Positions 24,791-34,310 are shown, counted from the stretch's first letter. The stretch: 64,000 nt of DNA from CAXBMB01 sp052078155 (GCA_052078155.1 JBQJBP010000001.1:248001-312000), one strand, 5' to 3'. Notes: a model not told the origin generated them from the letters alone. Numbers and translations: made by a program.

Positions 24791-27157
24791 ATGTCGTTGG
24801 CCGAAGTAACAAACGAAGATACGAACAGAGAGTTTCAGCTGCCTGCTGAAGACCTGAAGACACAGAAACAAGCGGTCCTGGCCACCTTGCTGGACACCCT
24901 GGACAAAGCGGACGGGGCGCAGCGCTGTGCCGCCGTGATTGCTTTGGGCCAGATCGCCCAGGATGCACTGGTTGATAAAGCTCCCGTGGTGAGTGCCTTG
25001 GTTGCCGCACTGCGGGATGAAGATGAAGACGTGCGGGTCGATGCCGCTGTCGCGCTGGGACGTCTGGCGGATCCGGCAGCTGTGGCGCCCCTGCTGGAAA
25101 ACCTCACTCTGGATCCGTGTGGCGACGTGAAGGCCGCCGCCATCGACTCTCTGGTGGCGCTGCGGGCCTATGACGCCGTGCCTCTGCTGCGCGAACTGGT
25201 GACCAGCCGCGGTAAAGACGTGGTCTGGGATGGTGAGGAATTGCTGGACTGGGACGAGTGGTTGGACATCCAGGTCAAAGCCGTCAAGGCGCTGGCAGAG
25301 CTGGGTGTGGAAGAGGCTGCTGAGGACCTGGCGGCTGCCCTGACTTTGGAAGAAGGGCAGGAGATTTCTCCGGAGGTCATGCCCGCTTTGGCCAAACTGG
25401 GCGCCCCGGGGCTGGCCCAGTTGCGCAGCTGCCTGACCAGTGAGAGCGGTGTGATCCGTCGTCGGGCTGCCAAGGTGCTGCCGCTGGTCAAGAACAAGGA
25501 CGTTGAACCTTTGCTGACTGCGCTGCTGACCAGTGCCTATCAGGACTTGCGAGCGTTGGGTGCTCAGGGCTGGAAAGGCCGCAAAGCCCAGCCAAAAACC
25601 CTTGAATCTCTGGCCAGTGATGAAAGCGCAGAGGTTCGGGTCGCTGCCATTGAGGCCATGACCACACCGTCCGATCGCCTGCTGGACCGGGCGTTGAAAG
25701 ATCATGACGCTGCTGTGGCTGAAGCTGCGGTCAATCGACTGCTGGCCGAGCCAAAACTGCGGGATGTGCCGCACCTGAGCAAACGCCTGCTCAATCTGCT
25801 GACCCGGGCACCTAGTCATCAGGTTTCCAGGCTGGTCAGCCTGTTGCGGGAGGTGGCTGCCGATAAGGCGGAGATGAACCTGCGCATCCTGCTGGCCGAT
25901 CGGCGCCTGTCGCCTGAAAGTCGTGCGGCTCTGGCACTGACCCTGGCAAACACTGAAAACCTTTCCGCCAAAGATCTGGAAGATAACGTCACCGCCTTGG
26001 TGGCCCAGGTGGACGATGGCGAGCGTCAGGTTCGGTTCCGCGCTTTGAGTGCCTTGGGTGAAGTTGCAAAGGCCGAGCTGGGGCCGGAACACAGCCACGC
26101 ACAGGCGAAGGCGCGGCTGGCGCTGCTCTGGGGTCTGGAAGGCAAACTGGTTACAGCTCCGGACGAAGATGAGGACCTGCAAGCTGCAGCAGCAGAAGAC
26201 GAGACAGAAGCTGCGGATGCCGCCAAACCTGATGGCGAGGCGCCTGAAGAAAAAGCTGTCGTGACCGCTGACGTTGCGGAGGAGGTGAAAGCCCCCTTGG
26301 GTGAGGAAACGGCCGACACCGCTCAGGACGAGACCACAACCTCCACACTTGGCGCAATCCTGGCCAACAAAGGCCCGGACTATGCCGAAGAAGTCGCAGA
26401 GGACGTGGAACTGACGGCAGAGGATCTGGAGCGCCTGGCCATGGCGTCCCAGCGCCGGACCCGTCGCAAGAAAGTGGCGCTGGAGCCCGAAATTGCGCTG
26501 CACGAAGACGTCAAGCGCCTGTCCGCTCAGGTTCTGGCCTCGGTTGCCACGGAAGAGGTGGCGGAAGCTCTGGTGGCTGCATTGGGCGGCGATGATCAGG
26601 AGGTTCGACAAATCGCTGCGGCATCCCTGGCACAGGTTTGTGAAGACCTGGAGAGCCTGCCCAAGGTTGTGCGTCTGCGCGCTCAGGTTTTTGCCCGGGA
26701 AGATGACCGTCTGATCCGGCTGCAGGCCCTGCGGGTTCTGGGCGCCAGCGGCAGCACCGATGTGGTGCCGACCCTCAAATCTCTGCTGGAGGATCCGGAT
26801 CTGGCCATTCGTCAGGAAGTCATCCGGGCCCTGGGAAAAACGGCAGAGGACGTCAGCTACCTGCTGCCGCTGCTGGAAGATCCCAGCTATGACCTGCGGC
26901 GTCTGGTGGCCGAAGTTCTGCTGTCCAAAGGCTGTGAAGAGGCGCTTGGGCCTTTGCTGGAGCGGGCTCTGGACAACGATGGCTTCATTGCACCTCAGCT
27001 GGCGGCTCTCCTGCGCGGCTGGAAACGCGAAGAGGCCACGGCCTTCTTCACCAAGGTTCTGGGAAATGAGGATCAGCGGCGGCTGTGGCGTTCTGCCGTA
27101 GAATCGCTGGCGAACCTCTGGATGCCCAGCACACCACCGAAGTTGCTTCTTGTTTGA
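24791..27157 (+). CDS. HEAT-repeat protein linked to the idr-like operon
   Basis: A soluble protein of about 788 residues built from HEAT/PBS-lyase-type alpha repeats, for example AALRDEDEDVRVDAAVALGRLADPAAVAPLL near 75-105. A second repeat block follows near 575-740 (SLLEDPDLAIRQEVIRALGKTAEDV). An acidic, Ala/Glu-rich linker of low complexity (about 455-530) separates the two. There are no catalytic residues, no signal peptide and no membrane segments. HEAT solenoids bind proteins, and PBS-lyase-like repeats occur in cofactor-insertion proteins. Position 240 bp after idrA, same strand, suggests a role in maturation or Mo-cofactor insertion of IdrA or assembly of the IdrAB complex, taking the place of a TorD-type chaperone, which is absent here. 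That is inference. Start ATG 24791 has AGAGAGGA 6 nt upstream. Confidence 0.8.
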   Translation: MSLAEVTNEDTNREFQLPAEDLKTQKQAVLATLLDTLDKADGAQRCAAVIALGQIAQDALVDKAPVVSALVAALRDEDEDVRVDAAVALGRLADPAAVAPLLENLTLDPCGDVKAAAIDSLVALRAYDAVPLLRELVTSRGKDVVWDGEELLDWDEWLDIQVKAVKALAELGVEEAAEDLAAALTLEEGQEISPEVMPALAKLGAPGLAQLRSCLTSESGVIRRRAAKVLPLVKNKDVEPLLTALLTSAYQDLRALGAQGWKGRKAQPKTLESLASDESAEVRVAAIEAMTTPSDRLLDRALKDHDAAVAEAAVNRLLAEPKLRDVPHLSKRLLNLLTRAPSHQVSRLVSLLREVAADKAEMNLRILLADRRLSPESRAALALTLANTENLSAKDLEDNVTALVAQVDDGERQVRFRALSALGEVAKAELGPEHSHAQAKARLALLWGLEGKLVTAPDEDEDLQAAAAEDETEAADAAKPDGEAPEEKAVVTADVAEEVKAPLGEETADTAQDETTTSTLGAILANKGPDYAEEVAEDVELTAEDLERLAMASQRRTRRKKVALEPEIALHEDVKRLSAQVLASVATEEVAEALVAALGGDDQEVRQIAAASLAQVCEDLESLPKVVRLRAQVFAREDDRLIRLQALRVLGASGSTDVVPTLKSLLEDPDLAIRQEVIRALGKTAEDVSYLLPLLEDPSYDLRRLVAEVLLSKGCEEALGPLLERALDNDGFIAPQLAALLRGWKREEATAFFTKVLGNEDQRRLWRSAVESLANLWMPSTPPKLLLV

Positions 27158-27224
27158 TCGGGGGATCAAACTTGCAACTTCGTTGAGAGAAGGATCCTTC
27201 TGATAGGGGGAGGGGTCCTTCCGG

Positions 27225-27262
27225 AAACCGGCTCAAGGTCTCGGCCTTGGGCCGGTTTTTTT
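27225..27262 (+). terminator. Strong terminator after HEAT gene
   Basis: Stem AACCGGC-AAGG / CCTT-GCCGGTT followed by seven T residues. It marks the end of the idr-like gene block. Confidence 0.92.
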
Positions 27263-27555
27263 ATGGCCGGCGCCAGGCGCCGGTATCAGGTGGTCTGTAT
27301 CAGGTATCGGTATCAGGCATCGGCGGTCGGCTGTCCTCAGGAACTGGCGTCTGGGCCCCGGGACAGCTTGCCTGTTCTTTTTCGCTGTCTGGAAAAAGCA
27401 GCGCTCCCTCAAAGCCTTATCTCTGAACAAACAGGCTGTGGGTGAATCTTGACGCCAGGGAGGGGAAGGTTGCTCTGAATAGACCTTTTCGCGCGCGGAG
27501 TCGGGGCGCTAGAAGTAAATCAGAATTCAGCCCCTTTGGAAGTTCGTTCCCCGTC
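27263..27555. other. Region upstream of recQ
   Basis: About 290 bases with short direct repeats of GGTATCAGG around 27283-27317. The recQ frame is open back to 27442, but the family start is at 27556. Nothing else is seen. Confidence 0.4.
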
Positions 27556-29367
27556 ATGACGACCGCTCTGCAAATCCTGGAAGATGTGTTTGGCTATCGC
27601 CGGTTCCGGCCTGGCCAGCAGGAGGTGATTGAGGCGGTTCTGGCTGGCGAAAGGGTGCTGGCCATCATGCCGACCGGCGGCGGCAAATCCCTGTGTTTTC
27701 AGGTGCCGGCTCTGGTGAAAGGCGGGCTGACCGTGGTTGTGTCGCCACTGATTTCCCTGATGCGGGATCAGGTGGCGGCTTTGCGGTCCAACGGCGTGGC
27801 AGCCGCCAGCCTTAACTCCACTCTGGAACAGCCAGAAAAGAGCGAGATCTACAGCCAGCTGGCCCGAGGCGAGTTGCGGTTACTCTATCTCTCTCCTGAG
27901 CGGCTGGTGATGCCGGAAACCCAGGATTTGCTGGCCCGCTCCGGTCTTTCGCTGATTGCCATTGATGAGGCCCACTGCGTCTCTCAATGGGGCCATGACT
28001 TCCGTAAAGAGTATCTGCAACTGACCCGCTTGCGGGACGTCTTTCCCGATTTGCCCATGGTGGCGCTGACGGCCACGGCTGATCGGGCCACGCAGCGGGA
28101 CATTCAGGAACGGCTGTTTGGCGGGGAGGCGAAGACCTTTATCTCCGGGTTTGACCGCCCCAATCTGACACTGGCCATTGAGCCGAAGGTGGCCGCCCGA
28201 CGTCAGCTGCTGGATTTCCTCTCTGCCAGAAAGGGGCAGGCGGGTGTCATTTACTGCCTGTCCCGGAAGAAGGTGGAGCAGACCGCTGACTGGTTGCGAG
28301 ATCAGGGGTACGACACACTGGCCTACCATGCCGGACTGCCAAAAGAGCAGCGGGAAGAGGCCCAGGATCGTTTCGTCAACGAAGATGGTGTGGTCGTGGT
28401 GGCGACGGTGGCTTTTGGCATGGGGATCGACAAGCCTGATGTGCGCTTTGTGGCTCATGTTGACCTGCCGGGATCCGTTGAAGCCTATTATCAGGAGATT
28501 GGTCGCGCCGGTCGCGATGGCGCGCCAGCGGACACCTTCATGCTCTACGGACTGGAAGATATCCGCCTGCGCCGTGGCCTGATCGATCAGTCATCTGCCC
28601 CCATTGAGCAGAAACAGGTGGAGCAGCGCCGCCTCAATGCCTTGCTGACCATCTGTGAATCGGTCACCTGCCGACGCCAGACACTGCTGGCCTACTTCGG
28701 GGAAAGCCACGAGCCCTGCGGCAACTGTGATCTCTGCCACAATCCGGTAGAGCAGGTGGACGGGACCATTGAAGCCCAGAAGGTTCTGTCTGCGGTTTAC
28801 CGCAGTGGTCAGCGGTTTGGCGCTCAGCACATCGTTCATATTCTGCGCGGCAAGGCCACCGACAAGATTCGGGAGCGGGGACACGATCAGCTCAAGACCT
28901 TCGGTGTTGGCCAGGAGTTTGGCGAGCGGGAGTGGCACTCCGTCATTCGCCAGCTTGCCGCAGAAGGTCATCTGCATGTGGATTTGGAAAACTACGGCGG
29001 GCTGACTCTGGCCGGGCAGGCCGTGGCCATTTTGAAGGGCGAGCAGTCGGTCAAATTGCGCCGTGACAGCCTGACAAAAGTCACCCGCAAACGGCAAACC
29101 GCAGAAGCGCTGGCGGACCTGAAGGTTGATGCCAAGCTTCTGACGGTTCTCAAGCGGTTGCGGCTGGAACTGGCCCGCGAACAGTCAGTTCCGGCCTATG
29201 TCATCCTGACGGACCGCAGTTTGATTGATATGGCGCAGAAGATGCCAACCTGCCTTGAAGAAATGGCTGAGGTGCATGGCATCGGCGACAGCAAGCTGAA
29301 CCGCTATGGCGCTGAGTTCCTGGAGGCCCTGGAAGGTTATCGTCTGGAGCGACAGGCGGCCGAGTAA
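27556..29367 (+). CDS. recQ: ATP-dependent DNA helicase RecQ
   Basis: A 3'-5' helicase of about 603 residues for recombination and replication-fork repair. Order: helicase core with FGYRRFRPGQQEVI, Walker A MPTGGGKS (39-46), D137-E-A-H box (AIDEAHCVSQWGHDFR), VALTATA, and ATVAFGMGIDKPDVR with IGRAGRDG. Next come the zinc-binding RQC part with four cysteines (CRRQTLL ... CGNCDLC), the winged helix (REWHSVIRQLAAEGHL), and a C-terminal HRDC domain (LRLELAREQSVPAYVILTDRSL). Length equals E. coli RecQ. Start ATG 27556 is chosen by family alignment; its RBS is poor, and an in-frame GTG at 27442 would add 38 unrelated residues. Confidence 0.95.
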   Translation: MTTALQILEDVFGYRRFRPGQQEVIEAVLAGERVLAIMPTGGGKSLCFQVPALVKGGLTVVVSPLISLMRDQVAALRSNGVAAASLNSTLEQPEKSEIYSQLARGELRLLYLSPERLVMPETQDLLARSGLSLIAIDEAHCVSQWGHDFRKEYLQLTRLRDVFPDLPMVALTATADRATQRDIQERLFGGEAKTFISGFDRPNLTLAIEPKVAARRQLLDFLSARKGQAGVIYCLSRKKVEQTADWLRDQGYDTLAYHAGLPKEQREEAQDRFVNEDGVVVVATVAFGMGIDKPDVRFVAHVDLPGSVEAYYQEIGRAGRDGAPADTFMLYGLEDIRLRRGLIDQSSAPIEQKQVEQRRLNALLTICESVTCRRQTLLAYFGESHEPCGNCDLCHNPVEQVDGTIEAQKVLSAVYRSGQRFGAQHIVHILRGKATDKIRERGHDQLKTFGVGQEFGEREWHSVIRQLAAEGHLHVDLENYGGLTLAGQAVAILKGEQSVKLRRDSLTKVTRKRQTAEALADLKVDAKLLTVLKRLRLELAREQSVPAYVILTDRSLIDMAQKMPTCLEEMAEVHGIGDSKLNRYGAEFLEALEGYRLERQAAE

Positions 29368-29406
29368 GCCGAACTTGTTAAACAGACCCAGTCGTCTGGA
29401 GAAAAA

Positions 29407-29445
29407 GGCGCCCGTCGCCCATCAGCTGGACGGACGCCCTTAGAT
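29407..29445 (+). terminator. Probable terminator after recQ
   Basis: Stem GGCGCCCGTC / GACGGACGCC (one mismatch) with a 12-nt loop. The following CTTAGATTTCT is only moderately T-rich. Confidence 0.6.
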
Positions 29446-29628
29446 TTCTCAATTGGTTTCAGAGCCTCTGTTTGCCTCGCAGGGACTCATAGTGTCTTCC
29501 AGTGTCTCTTACTGTTTTCCAGAGTTTCTGGCGCCTGGCGGCGAACAGACCCTCATCAGGCTCTCACCGCACTCAGCAAGAGCAAAGAACCCCTGCGACC
29601 GGTTCAGCCGAGATCTTGGGAGCTTGAT

Positions 29629-29745
29629 CGCTCTCGTTCAAAGCACTCAACACTTGAACGCACCCCGTTGATCTTCCTCTGCCCTTTGGAAAGAGGCACA
29701 CGCCTCAAGTGGCATCACGCAGTGAGGCCTAAAAAACCGATTTGC
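29629..29745 (-). repeat. Decayed copy of dispersed three-hairpin repeat
   Basis: The central hairpin CCTCT...AGAGG and the loop GGCATCACGCAGTGAGG are recognisable in reverse orientation. The arms are eroded and the ends only partly preserved (AAACCGATTTG remains). Confidence 0.5.
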
Positions 29746-29771
29746 CTGCGGGCATTTGCCTGCAACAGGGG

Positions 29772-30218
29772 TCAGGTCCGGTCCCGCTTGCCCAGGCCGA
29801 TCTTTACGGCAAACTCAGAGCGTTGCTTGGCGTAGTTGGGTGCCACCATGGGGTAGGTGGACGGCAGGCCCCATTTGGCCCGGTACTCATCGGGCGTCAT
29901 GCCATAGGCGGTGCGCAGGTGCCGCTTGAGCATTTTCAGCTTCTTGCCGTCTTCCAGGCAAATCAGGAAGTTGGGCGTGATGGACTTCTTGATGGGGACG
30001 AAGGGGGTCTGTTTCGCAGCGCCAGGGAAAATGCGCCCTTTATCTGTACCCAGTGTGCGCAGCGAATCATGGATGGACAGGATGACATTCGGCAGATCCG
30101 TCCGGGGCACTGAGTTGTTGCTTACGTAGGCTGAAACGACCTTGGCCGTCATGTTCAACAAGGCATCGTTTTGCTGGTTCGCCGGACTGTGTTCGGTCTG
30201 CATGTTTTTCTCCGTCAC
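29772..30218 (-). CDS. MucR/Ros family zinc-finger transcriptional regulator
   Basis: A protein of 148 residues of the alphaproteobacterial MucR/Ros group. It has the usual VSAYVSNN segment near residue 30, and the prokaryotic zinc-finger region FLICLEDGKKLKMLKRHLRTAYGMTPDEYRAKWGL near 85-120 with C, D, H and H ligands. The C terminus is basic (KRDRT). MucR proteins are H-NS-like global silencers that bind AT-rich DNA and control exopolysaccharide, motility and virulence genes. The ORF begins GTG or ATG at 30218; MQTEHSP a few codons in is an alternative start. It stands alone; the AT-rich stretch upstream could be its own target. Confidence 0.92.
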   Translation of the reverse strand: MTEKNMQTEHSPANQQNDALLNMTAKVVSAYVSNNSVPRTDLPNVILSIHDSLRTLGTDKGRIFPGAAKQTPFVPIKKSITPNFLICLEDGKKLKMLKRHLRTAYGMTPDEYRAKWGLPSTYPMVAPNYAKQRSEFAVKIGLGKRDRT

Positions 30219-30702
30219 CTAATCGCTCTTTCCGTTAAGGGGGCTGGCCCGCTAAGAATTGTGGTCGGCTCCCGTCTGTTAGGGGAGGAGCCTGTCGCAG
30301 AGGTTTAATCCCTGCAGTAATGTTTGAATGTTCTCGAATACCTGATGGCCATTTCGAGAAACTTTGAAGTATTTTCCTTTAGTAAAACTCGAACCTTCTG
30401 ATTTGATCTCCGATAGAAACGGTTTTTCTGATGTTACTAGTTTCTGCGGTTCAAGCTGTGACAATTCAGAAGCAAGAACTTCACGGGTTATTCTTTTGAA
30501 GTTTCACATCCGAATGCAGAATTATCGGATTTGTCAGGTTTGTTAACCCCTATTTGGGGGGTGTTCTCCGGAATGATTGTTCAATTTTAAACGAATGCAG
30601 TGGTGTTCAGCTCTGAGCCCGGCCTTTGACGTTTCTTTTGCCGCCGTTGCTATGTTAGTTTGCCGGCGTTCCTGACAAACATGCCTTTACGGAAAAAAGA
30701 CG
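30219..30702. other. Intergenic region between mucR and rpiB
   Basis: About 480 bases, more AT-rich than average (30300-30600), with only unconvincing short frames on both strands. A small hairpin ACCCC-TATTT-GGGGT occurs near 30547-30560. It must contain the divergent promoters of mucR and rpiB, and MucR autoregulation here would fit the base composition. Confidence 0.4.
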
Positions 30703-31137
30703 ATGTCCAACAAGACGGTTGCCATTGCATCCGATCATGCCGGATTTGAGCTTAAATGCGCCCTGGCCGAAGAGCTGAAGTCTCTCGGATATGAGGTGCT
30801 GGATCTCGGCACACACACCACCGATTCAGTTGACTATCCTGACTATGGGACTGCCCTGGCGCAGGCCATTGCAGACGGAAAAGCGGAAAAGGGTGTGGCA
30901 GTTTGTGGAACCGGTATTGGTATCTCCATCGCCGCCAACCGCAACCCAGCGGTTCGGGCTGCCCTGTGCCACAATACAACGGCGGCGCGGTTCACCCGCC
31001 TGCACAATGACGCCAATGTTCTGGCCCTTGGGGCCCGGATGGTCGGGGATGAGGTCGCAAAAGATTGTCTCAGAGTCTTTTTGAGCACAGACTTTGAAGG
31101 CGGTCGGCACGAACGTCGTGTCGCTAAGCTTTCTTGA
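30703..31137 (+). CDS. rpiB: Ribose 5-phosphate isomerase B
   Basis: A cytosolic enzyme of 144 residues that interconverts ribose 5-phosphate and ribulose 5-phosphate. Landmarks of the LacAB/RpiB fold: IASDHAGFELK at the N terminus, LGTHTTDSVDYPDY, the catalytic loop GVAVCGTGIGISIAANR, and RFTRLHNDANVLALGARMVG. It is followed after 99 bp by glyA, a neighbour order frequent in alphaproteobacteria, and then nrdR. Confidence 0.95.
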   Translation: MSNKTVAIASDHAGFELKCALAEELKSLGYEVLDLGTHTTDSVDYPDYGTALAQAIADGKAEKGVAVCGTGIGISIAANRNPAVRAALCHNTTAARFTRLHNDANVLALGARMVGDEVAKDCLRVFLSTDFEGGRHERRVAKLS

Positions 31138-31236
31138 TCTCAAGACCCCCTGTAGTGAGTCCCCAGTGGACTGATCCAGAGGACTGTCCCCGTTGATTGT
31201 CCTCAACGACCATCCCTCTTAAGAAAGTCAGAGACG

Positions 31237-32553
31237 ATGACCGCTGATACCGCCCAGGCCGCCACTGCTGTGGATGGCTTCTTCACCTCTTCCCTGCGTT
31301 CTGCCGATCCTGCCCTGGCCGATGCCATTCAGCAGGAGCTGTCCCGTCAGCAAAATCAGATTGAGCTGATCGCGTCTGAAAACATCGTGTCCCAGGCTGT
31401 GTTGGATGCTCAGGGTTCGATCCTGACCAACAAGTATGCTGAAGGCTATCCGCACCGCCGTTACTACGGTGGCTGTGAGTATGTGGATGTGGTGGAAGAT
31501 CTGGCCATTTCCCGCGCCAAAGAGATTTTCGGCTGCGGCTTTGCCAACGTACAGCCACACTCCGGTGCGCAGGCCAACCAGTGCGTGATGCTGGCTCTCC
31601 TGCAGCCCGGCGACACCTTCCTGGGCCTGTCCCTGTCTGCCGGCGGTCACCTGACCCATGGCGCCGGACCAAACCTGTCCGGCAAGTGGTTCAACGCGGT
31701 TCAGTATGGTGTGCGTAAAGAAGACGGTCTGATGGATTTCGATGAAATCCGCAGCCTGGCCCGTGAACACAAGCCCAAGATGATCATCACCGGCGGGTCT
31801 GCCTATCCCCGTCACATCGATTTTGCCAAGTTCCGCGAAATTGCTGATGAAGTGGGCGCGCTCTTCATGGTGGATATGGCTCACTTTGCTGGTCTGGTGG
31901 CCGGCGGTGTGCACCCCAATCCACTGGAGCATGCCGATGTTGTCACCACCACGACCCATAAAACGCTGCGCGGTTCTCGCGGCGGCATGGTGCTGACCAA
32001 CGATGAAACCATCGCCAAGAAGATCAACTCTGCAGCTTTCCCCGGCTTGCAGGGCGGCCCGCTGATGCATGCCATCGCCGGTAAGGCCGTGGCTTTCGGT
32101 GAAGCGCTGGAGCCGTCTTTCAAAGCCTATGCGGCGGCTGTGGTGGAAAACGCCAAGGTGCTGTCTGACTCGCTGAAAGAAAGCGGCTTTGACATCGTCT
32201 CCGGCGGGACCGACACTCACCTGATGCTGGTGGACCTGCGGCCCAAGAAACTGACCGGCAACATTGCTGAAAAGAGCCTGGATCGTGCTGGGATCACCTG
32301 TAACAAAAACGGCGTGCCCTTTGATCCGGAAAAACCCATGGTGACCTCCGGTGTTCGTTTGGGCACCCCTGCCTGCACCACCCGGGGCTTCGGTCCCGCG
32401 GAATTCCGCCAGGTTGCCGCTTTGATCACCGAAGTCCTGGATGGTCTGGCTGCCAATGGCGAGGAAGGCAATGCAGCGGTTGAACAGAAGGTGCGGAAAG
32501 AGGTGGAGGCACTCTGCGCGCGCTTCCCGATCTATCCGGAGATGACTGTTTGA
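31237..32553 (+). CDS. glyA: Serine hydroxymethyltransferase
   Basis: A PLP enzyme of 438 residues interconverting serine + THF with glycine + 5,10-methylene-THF, the main one-carbon source. Landmarks: QIELIASENIVS near the start, NKYAEGYPHRRYYGGCEYVD, HLTHGAG, the PLP lysine K242 in TTTTHKTLRGSRGG, and GVRLGTPACTTRGF. Normal length. AGAAAG sits before the ATG. It probably shares transcription with nrdR and the rib genes or lies just upstream of them. Confidence 0.97.
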   Translation: MTADTAQAATAVDGFFTSSLRSADPALADAIQQELSRQQNQIELIASENIVSQAVLDAQGSILTNKYAEGYPHRRYYGGCEYVDVVEDLAISRAKEIFGCGFANVQPHSGAQANQCVMLALLQPGDTFLGLSLSAGGHLTHGAGPNLSGKWFNAVQYGVRKEDGLMDFDEIRSLAREHKPKMIITGGSAYPRHIDFAKFREIADEVGALFMVDMAHFAGLVAGGVHPNPLEHADVVTTTTHKTLRGSRGGMVLTNDETIAKKINSAAFPGLQGGPLMHAIAGKAVAFGEALEPSFKAYAAAVVENAKVLSDSLKESGFDIVSGGTDTHLMLVDLRPKKLTGNIAEKSLDRAGITCNKNGVPFDPEKPMVTSGVRLGTPACTTRGFGPAEFRQVAALITEVLDGLAANGEEGNAAVEQKVRKEVEALCARFPIYPEMTV

Positions 32554-32701
32554 TCGCTTTTGGGTAAGTAAGAGCAATCTTCACTTTTGCGGGCGTCGAG
32601 TCGCAGCGTAAAATCTGCGAACCCGGCACCGCAAAGGTGGGGGATTGAGCTTGCGAAGACCGGACTGACGTCAGGCCGGTCTATAAACGGGGGAATAAGA
32701 A

Positions 32702-33163
32702 ATGCGCTGTCCGTTCTGTGGTAACCACGATACCCAGGTAAAGGACTCTCGGCCAACCGAGGATAACTCTGCCATTCGTCGCAGACGTCAATGTCCAAAC
32801 TGTGGGGCTCGTTTTACCACCTTTGAACGGGTACAGCTGCGTGAGCTGACTGTTGTGAAGGCAAACGGCCAGCGCCAGACCTTCGATCGGGACAAGCTGG
32901 AACGCTCCATGCTGACGGCCCTGCAGAAGCGCCCGGTTGAACGGGAACGGATCGACAGGGTGATCAATTCCATGGTGCGGCGTCTGGAAAGTTCCGGCGA
33001 AGCAGAAATTCCCTCCCAGCTGATCGGTGAACTGATCATGGACGCTTTGGCGACCCTTGATCAGGTGGCTTATGTGCGTTTTGCATCGGTCTATCGGAAC
33101 TTCCGCGAAGCGCGGGACTTCGAAGAATTCGTAGGCAAACTCAGTGGCGACGGCGAAGACTGA
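32702..33163 (+). CDS. nrdR: Transcriptional repressor NrdR
   Basis: A protein of 153 residues. N-terminal zinc ribbon MRCPFCGNHDTQVKDSRP...CPNCGARFTTFE (C3, C6, C31, C34), then an ATP-cone domain (VVKANGQRQTFDRDKLERSM). It binds NrdR boxes before ribonucleotide reductase genes in response to dATP/ATP. GGGGG lies upstream of the ATG. The 3' end overlaps the ribD start by 20 bp, so the two are translationally coupled. Confidence 0.97.
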   Translation: MRCPFCGNHDTQVKDSRPTEDNSAIRRRRQCPNCGARFTTFERVQLRELTVVKANGQRQTFDRDKLERSMLTALQKRPVERERIDRVINSMVRRLESSGEAEIPSQLIGELIMDALATLDQVAYVRFASVYRNFREARDFEEFVGKLSGDGED

Positions 33164-34310
33164 TCCTTCCGGCGACCTGACCCCAACGCCTGCTGTCCCG
33201 CTGGCGCAGGCAGACCTGCATCATATGACAACGGCCCTGACCCTGGCTGCCAGAGGATTGGGGCAGGTGGCCCCCAACCCGGCGGTGGGGGCTGTACTGG
33301 TGCGCGGCGGCCAGGTGGTGGGCCGCGGCTGGACACAGCCTGGGGGACGTCCTCATGCGGAAACGGAGGCCCTGCGCCGGGCGGGTGACGCCGCCAGAGG
33401 CAGCACTGCCTATGTGACGCTGGAGCCCTGTTCCCATCATGGAAAGACCGGACCCTGCGCCGACGCTCTGGTCGCCGCCGGGGTGAGCCGCTGTGTGGTT
33501 GCCTGTTTGGACAGTGACCCGCGAGTGTCCGGTCGGGGCGTGGAAAAGCTTCGGCAGGCCGGGGTGGAAGTTGCGCTGGGCGTGCTGGAAGAGGACGCCA
33601 GGGCGCTCAATGCCGGGTTTTTCCTGCAAAAAGAAAAGGGGCGTCCCCTGGTTACCCTGAAGGTGGCGACGACCCTGGACGGCATGATCGCCACCCACAC
33701 AGGCCACAGCCAGTGGATCACCGGTGAAGCAGCCCGTGAACGCGGCCATCTCCTGCGGGCACAAAGTGACGCCATCCTGGTGGGCAGCGGCACGGCCGTG
33801 GCTGACAATCCACGTCTGGATGTGCGTTTGCCGGGTCTCGACAGCCGCCGCCCTTTGCGTGTGGTGCTGGACGGACGCTTGCGCCTTCCCCTGACGCACG
33901 ATCTGGTGACCCGCAGTGAAAGCCATCCCACTTTGCTGATCACCCGTGAGGACGCGCCGGCAGAACGTCTGGCCCTTTACCAGGACAGCGGTGTGGAGGT
34001 GATGCAGCTGGCACCGGCATCCCAGGGCAATCTGCCTTTGGAGGCTGTTCTGGTGGGGCTTGCTGAAAAGGGAATCACCCGTCTGATGGTGGAAGGAGGC
34101 GCCCATCTGTCCGCAGCGCTGTTACAGGCACAACGGGTGGACCGTCTCTATTGGTTTCGGGCGTCAAAGGTGATCGGTGGCGATGGTCACCCGGCTGCCC
34201 TGGGCTTTGGTGTCGATCAACTGGATCAGGCCGCGCGGTTCGACTGTGTCTCCCGGGAGGTTCTGGGACAGGACCTGCTGGAGATCTTCACCGCCCGGCA
34301 CGAAATCTGA
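33144..34310 (+). CDS. ribD: Bifunctional pyrimidine deaminase/reductase RibD
   Basis: A protein of about 388 residues performing the second and third steps of riboflavin synthesis: deamination, then NADPH-dependent reduction, of the pyrimidine intermediate. The N-terminal deaminase domain has the zinc site HAETEAL...TLEPCSHHGKTGPC. The C-terminal reductase begins at about residue 165 (VTLKVATTLDGMIAT, SQWITGEAARERGHLLRAQSDAILVG). GTG 33144 overlaps nrdR; an ATG at 33225 (HHMTTALTLAARG) would start right at the conserved region. I prefer the GTG because E. coli RibD has a few residues before the aligned methionine. Confidence 0.95.
   Translation: MATAKTDPSGDLTPTPAVPLAQADLHHMTTALTLAARGLGQVAPNPAVGAVLVRGGQVVGRGWTQPGGRPHAETEALRRAGDAARGSTAYVTLEPCSHHGKTGPCADALVAAGVSRCVVACLDSDPRVSGRGVEKLRQAGVEVALGVLEEDARALNAGFFLQKEKGRPLVTLKVATTLDGMIATHTGHSQWITGEAARERGHLLRAQSDAILVGSGTAVADNPRLDVRLPGLDSRRPLRVVLDGRLRLPLTHDLVTRSESHPTLLITREDAPAERLALYQDSGVEVMQLAPASQGNLPLEAVLVGLAEKGITRLMVEGGAHLSAALLQAQRVDRLYWFRASKVIGGDGHPAALGFGVDQLDQAARFDCVSREVLGQDLLEIFTARHEI

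Larger units (their letters stand above)
29368..29771. other. Region between convergent recQ and mucR
   Basis: About 400 bases with no gene. It contains a terminator-like hairpin (29407-29445) and a decayed copy of the dispersed repeat (29629-29745). Confidence 0.5.

Noticed and set aside
24764..27169. Long minus-strand open frame opposite the HEAT gene
   Set aside because: Gln/Arg-rich shadow of the HEAT repeats; no RBS or recognisable domain.
27442..27555. N-terminal extension of RecQ
   Set aside because: The extension resembles nothing, is rich in Arg/Ser, and the family start is at 27556.
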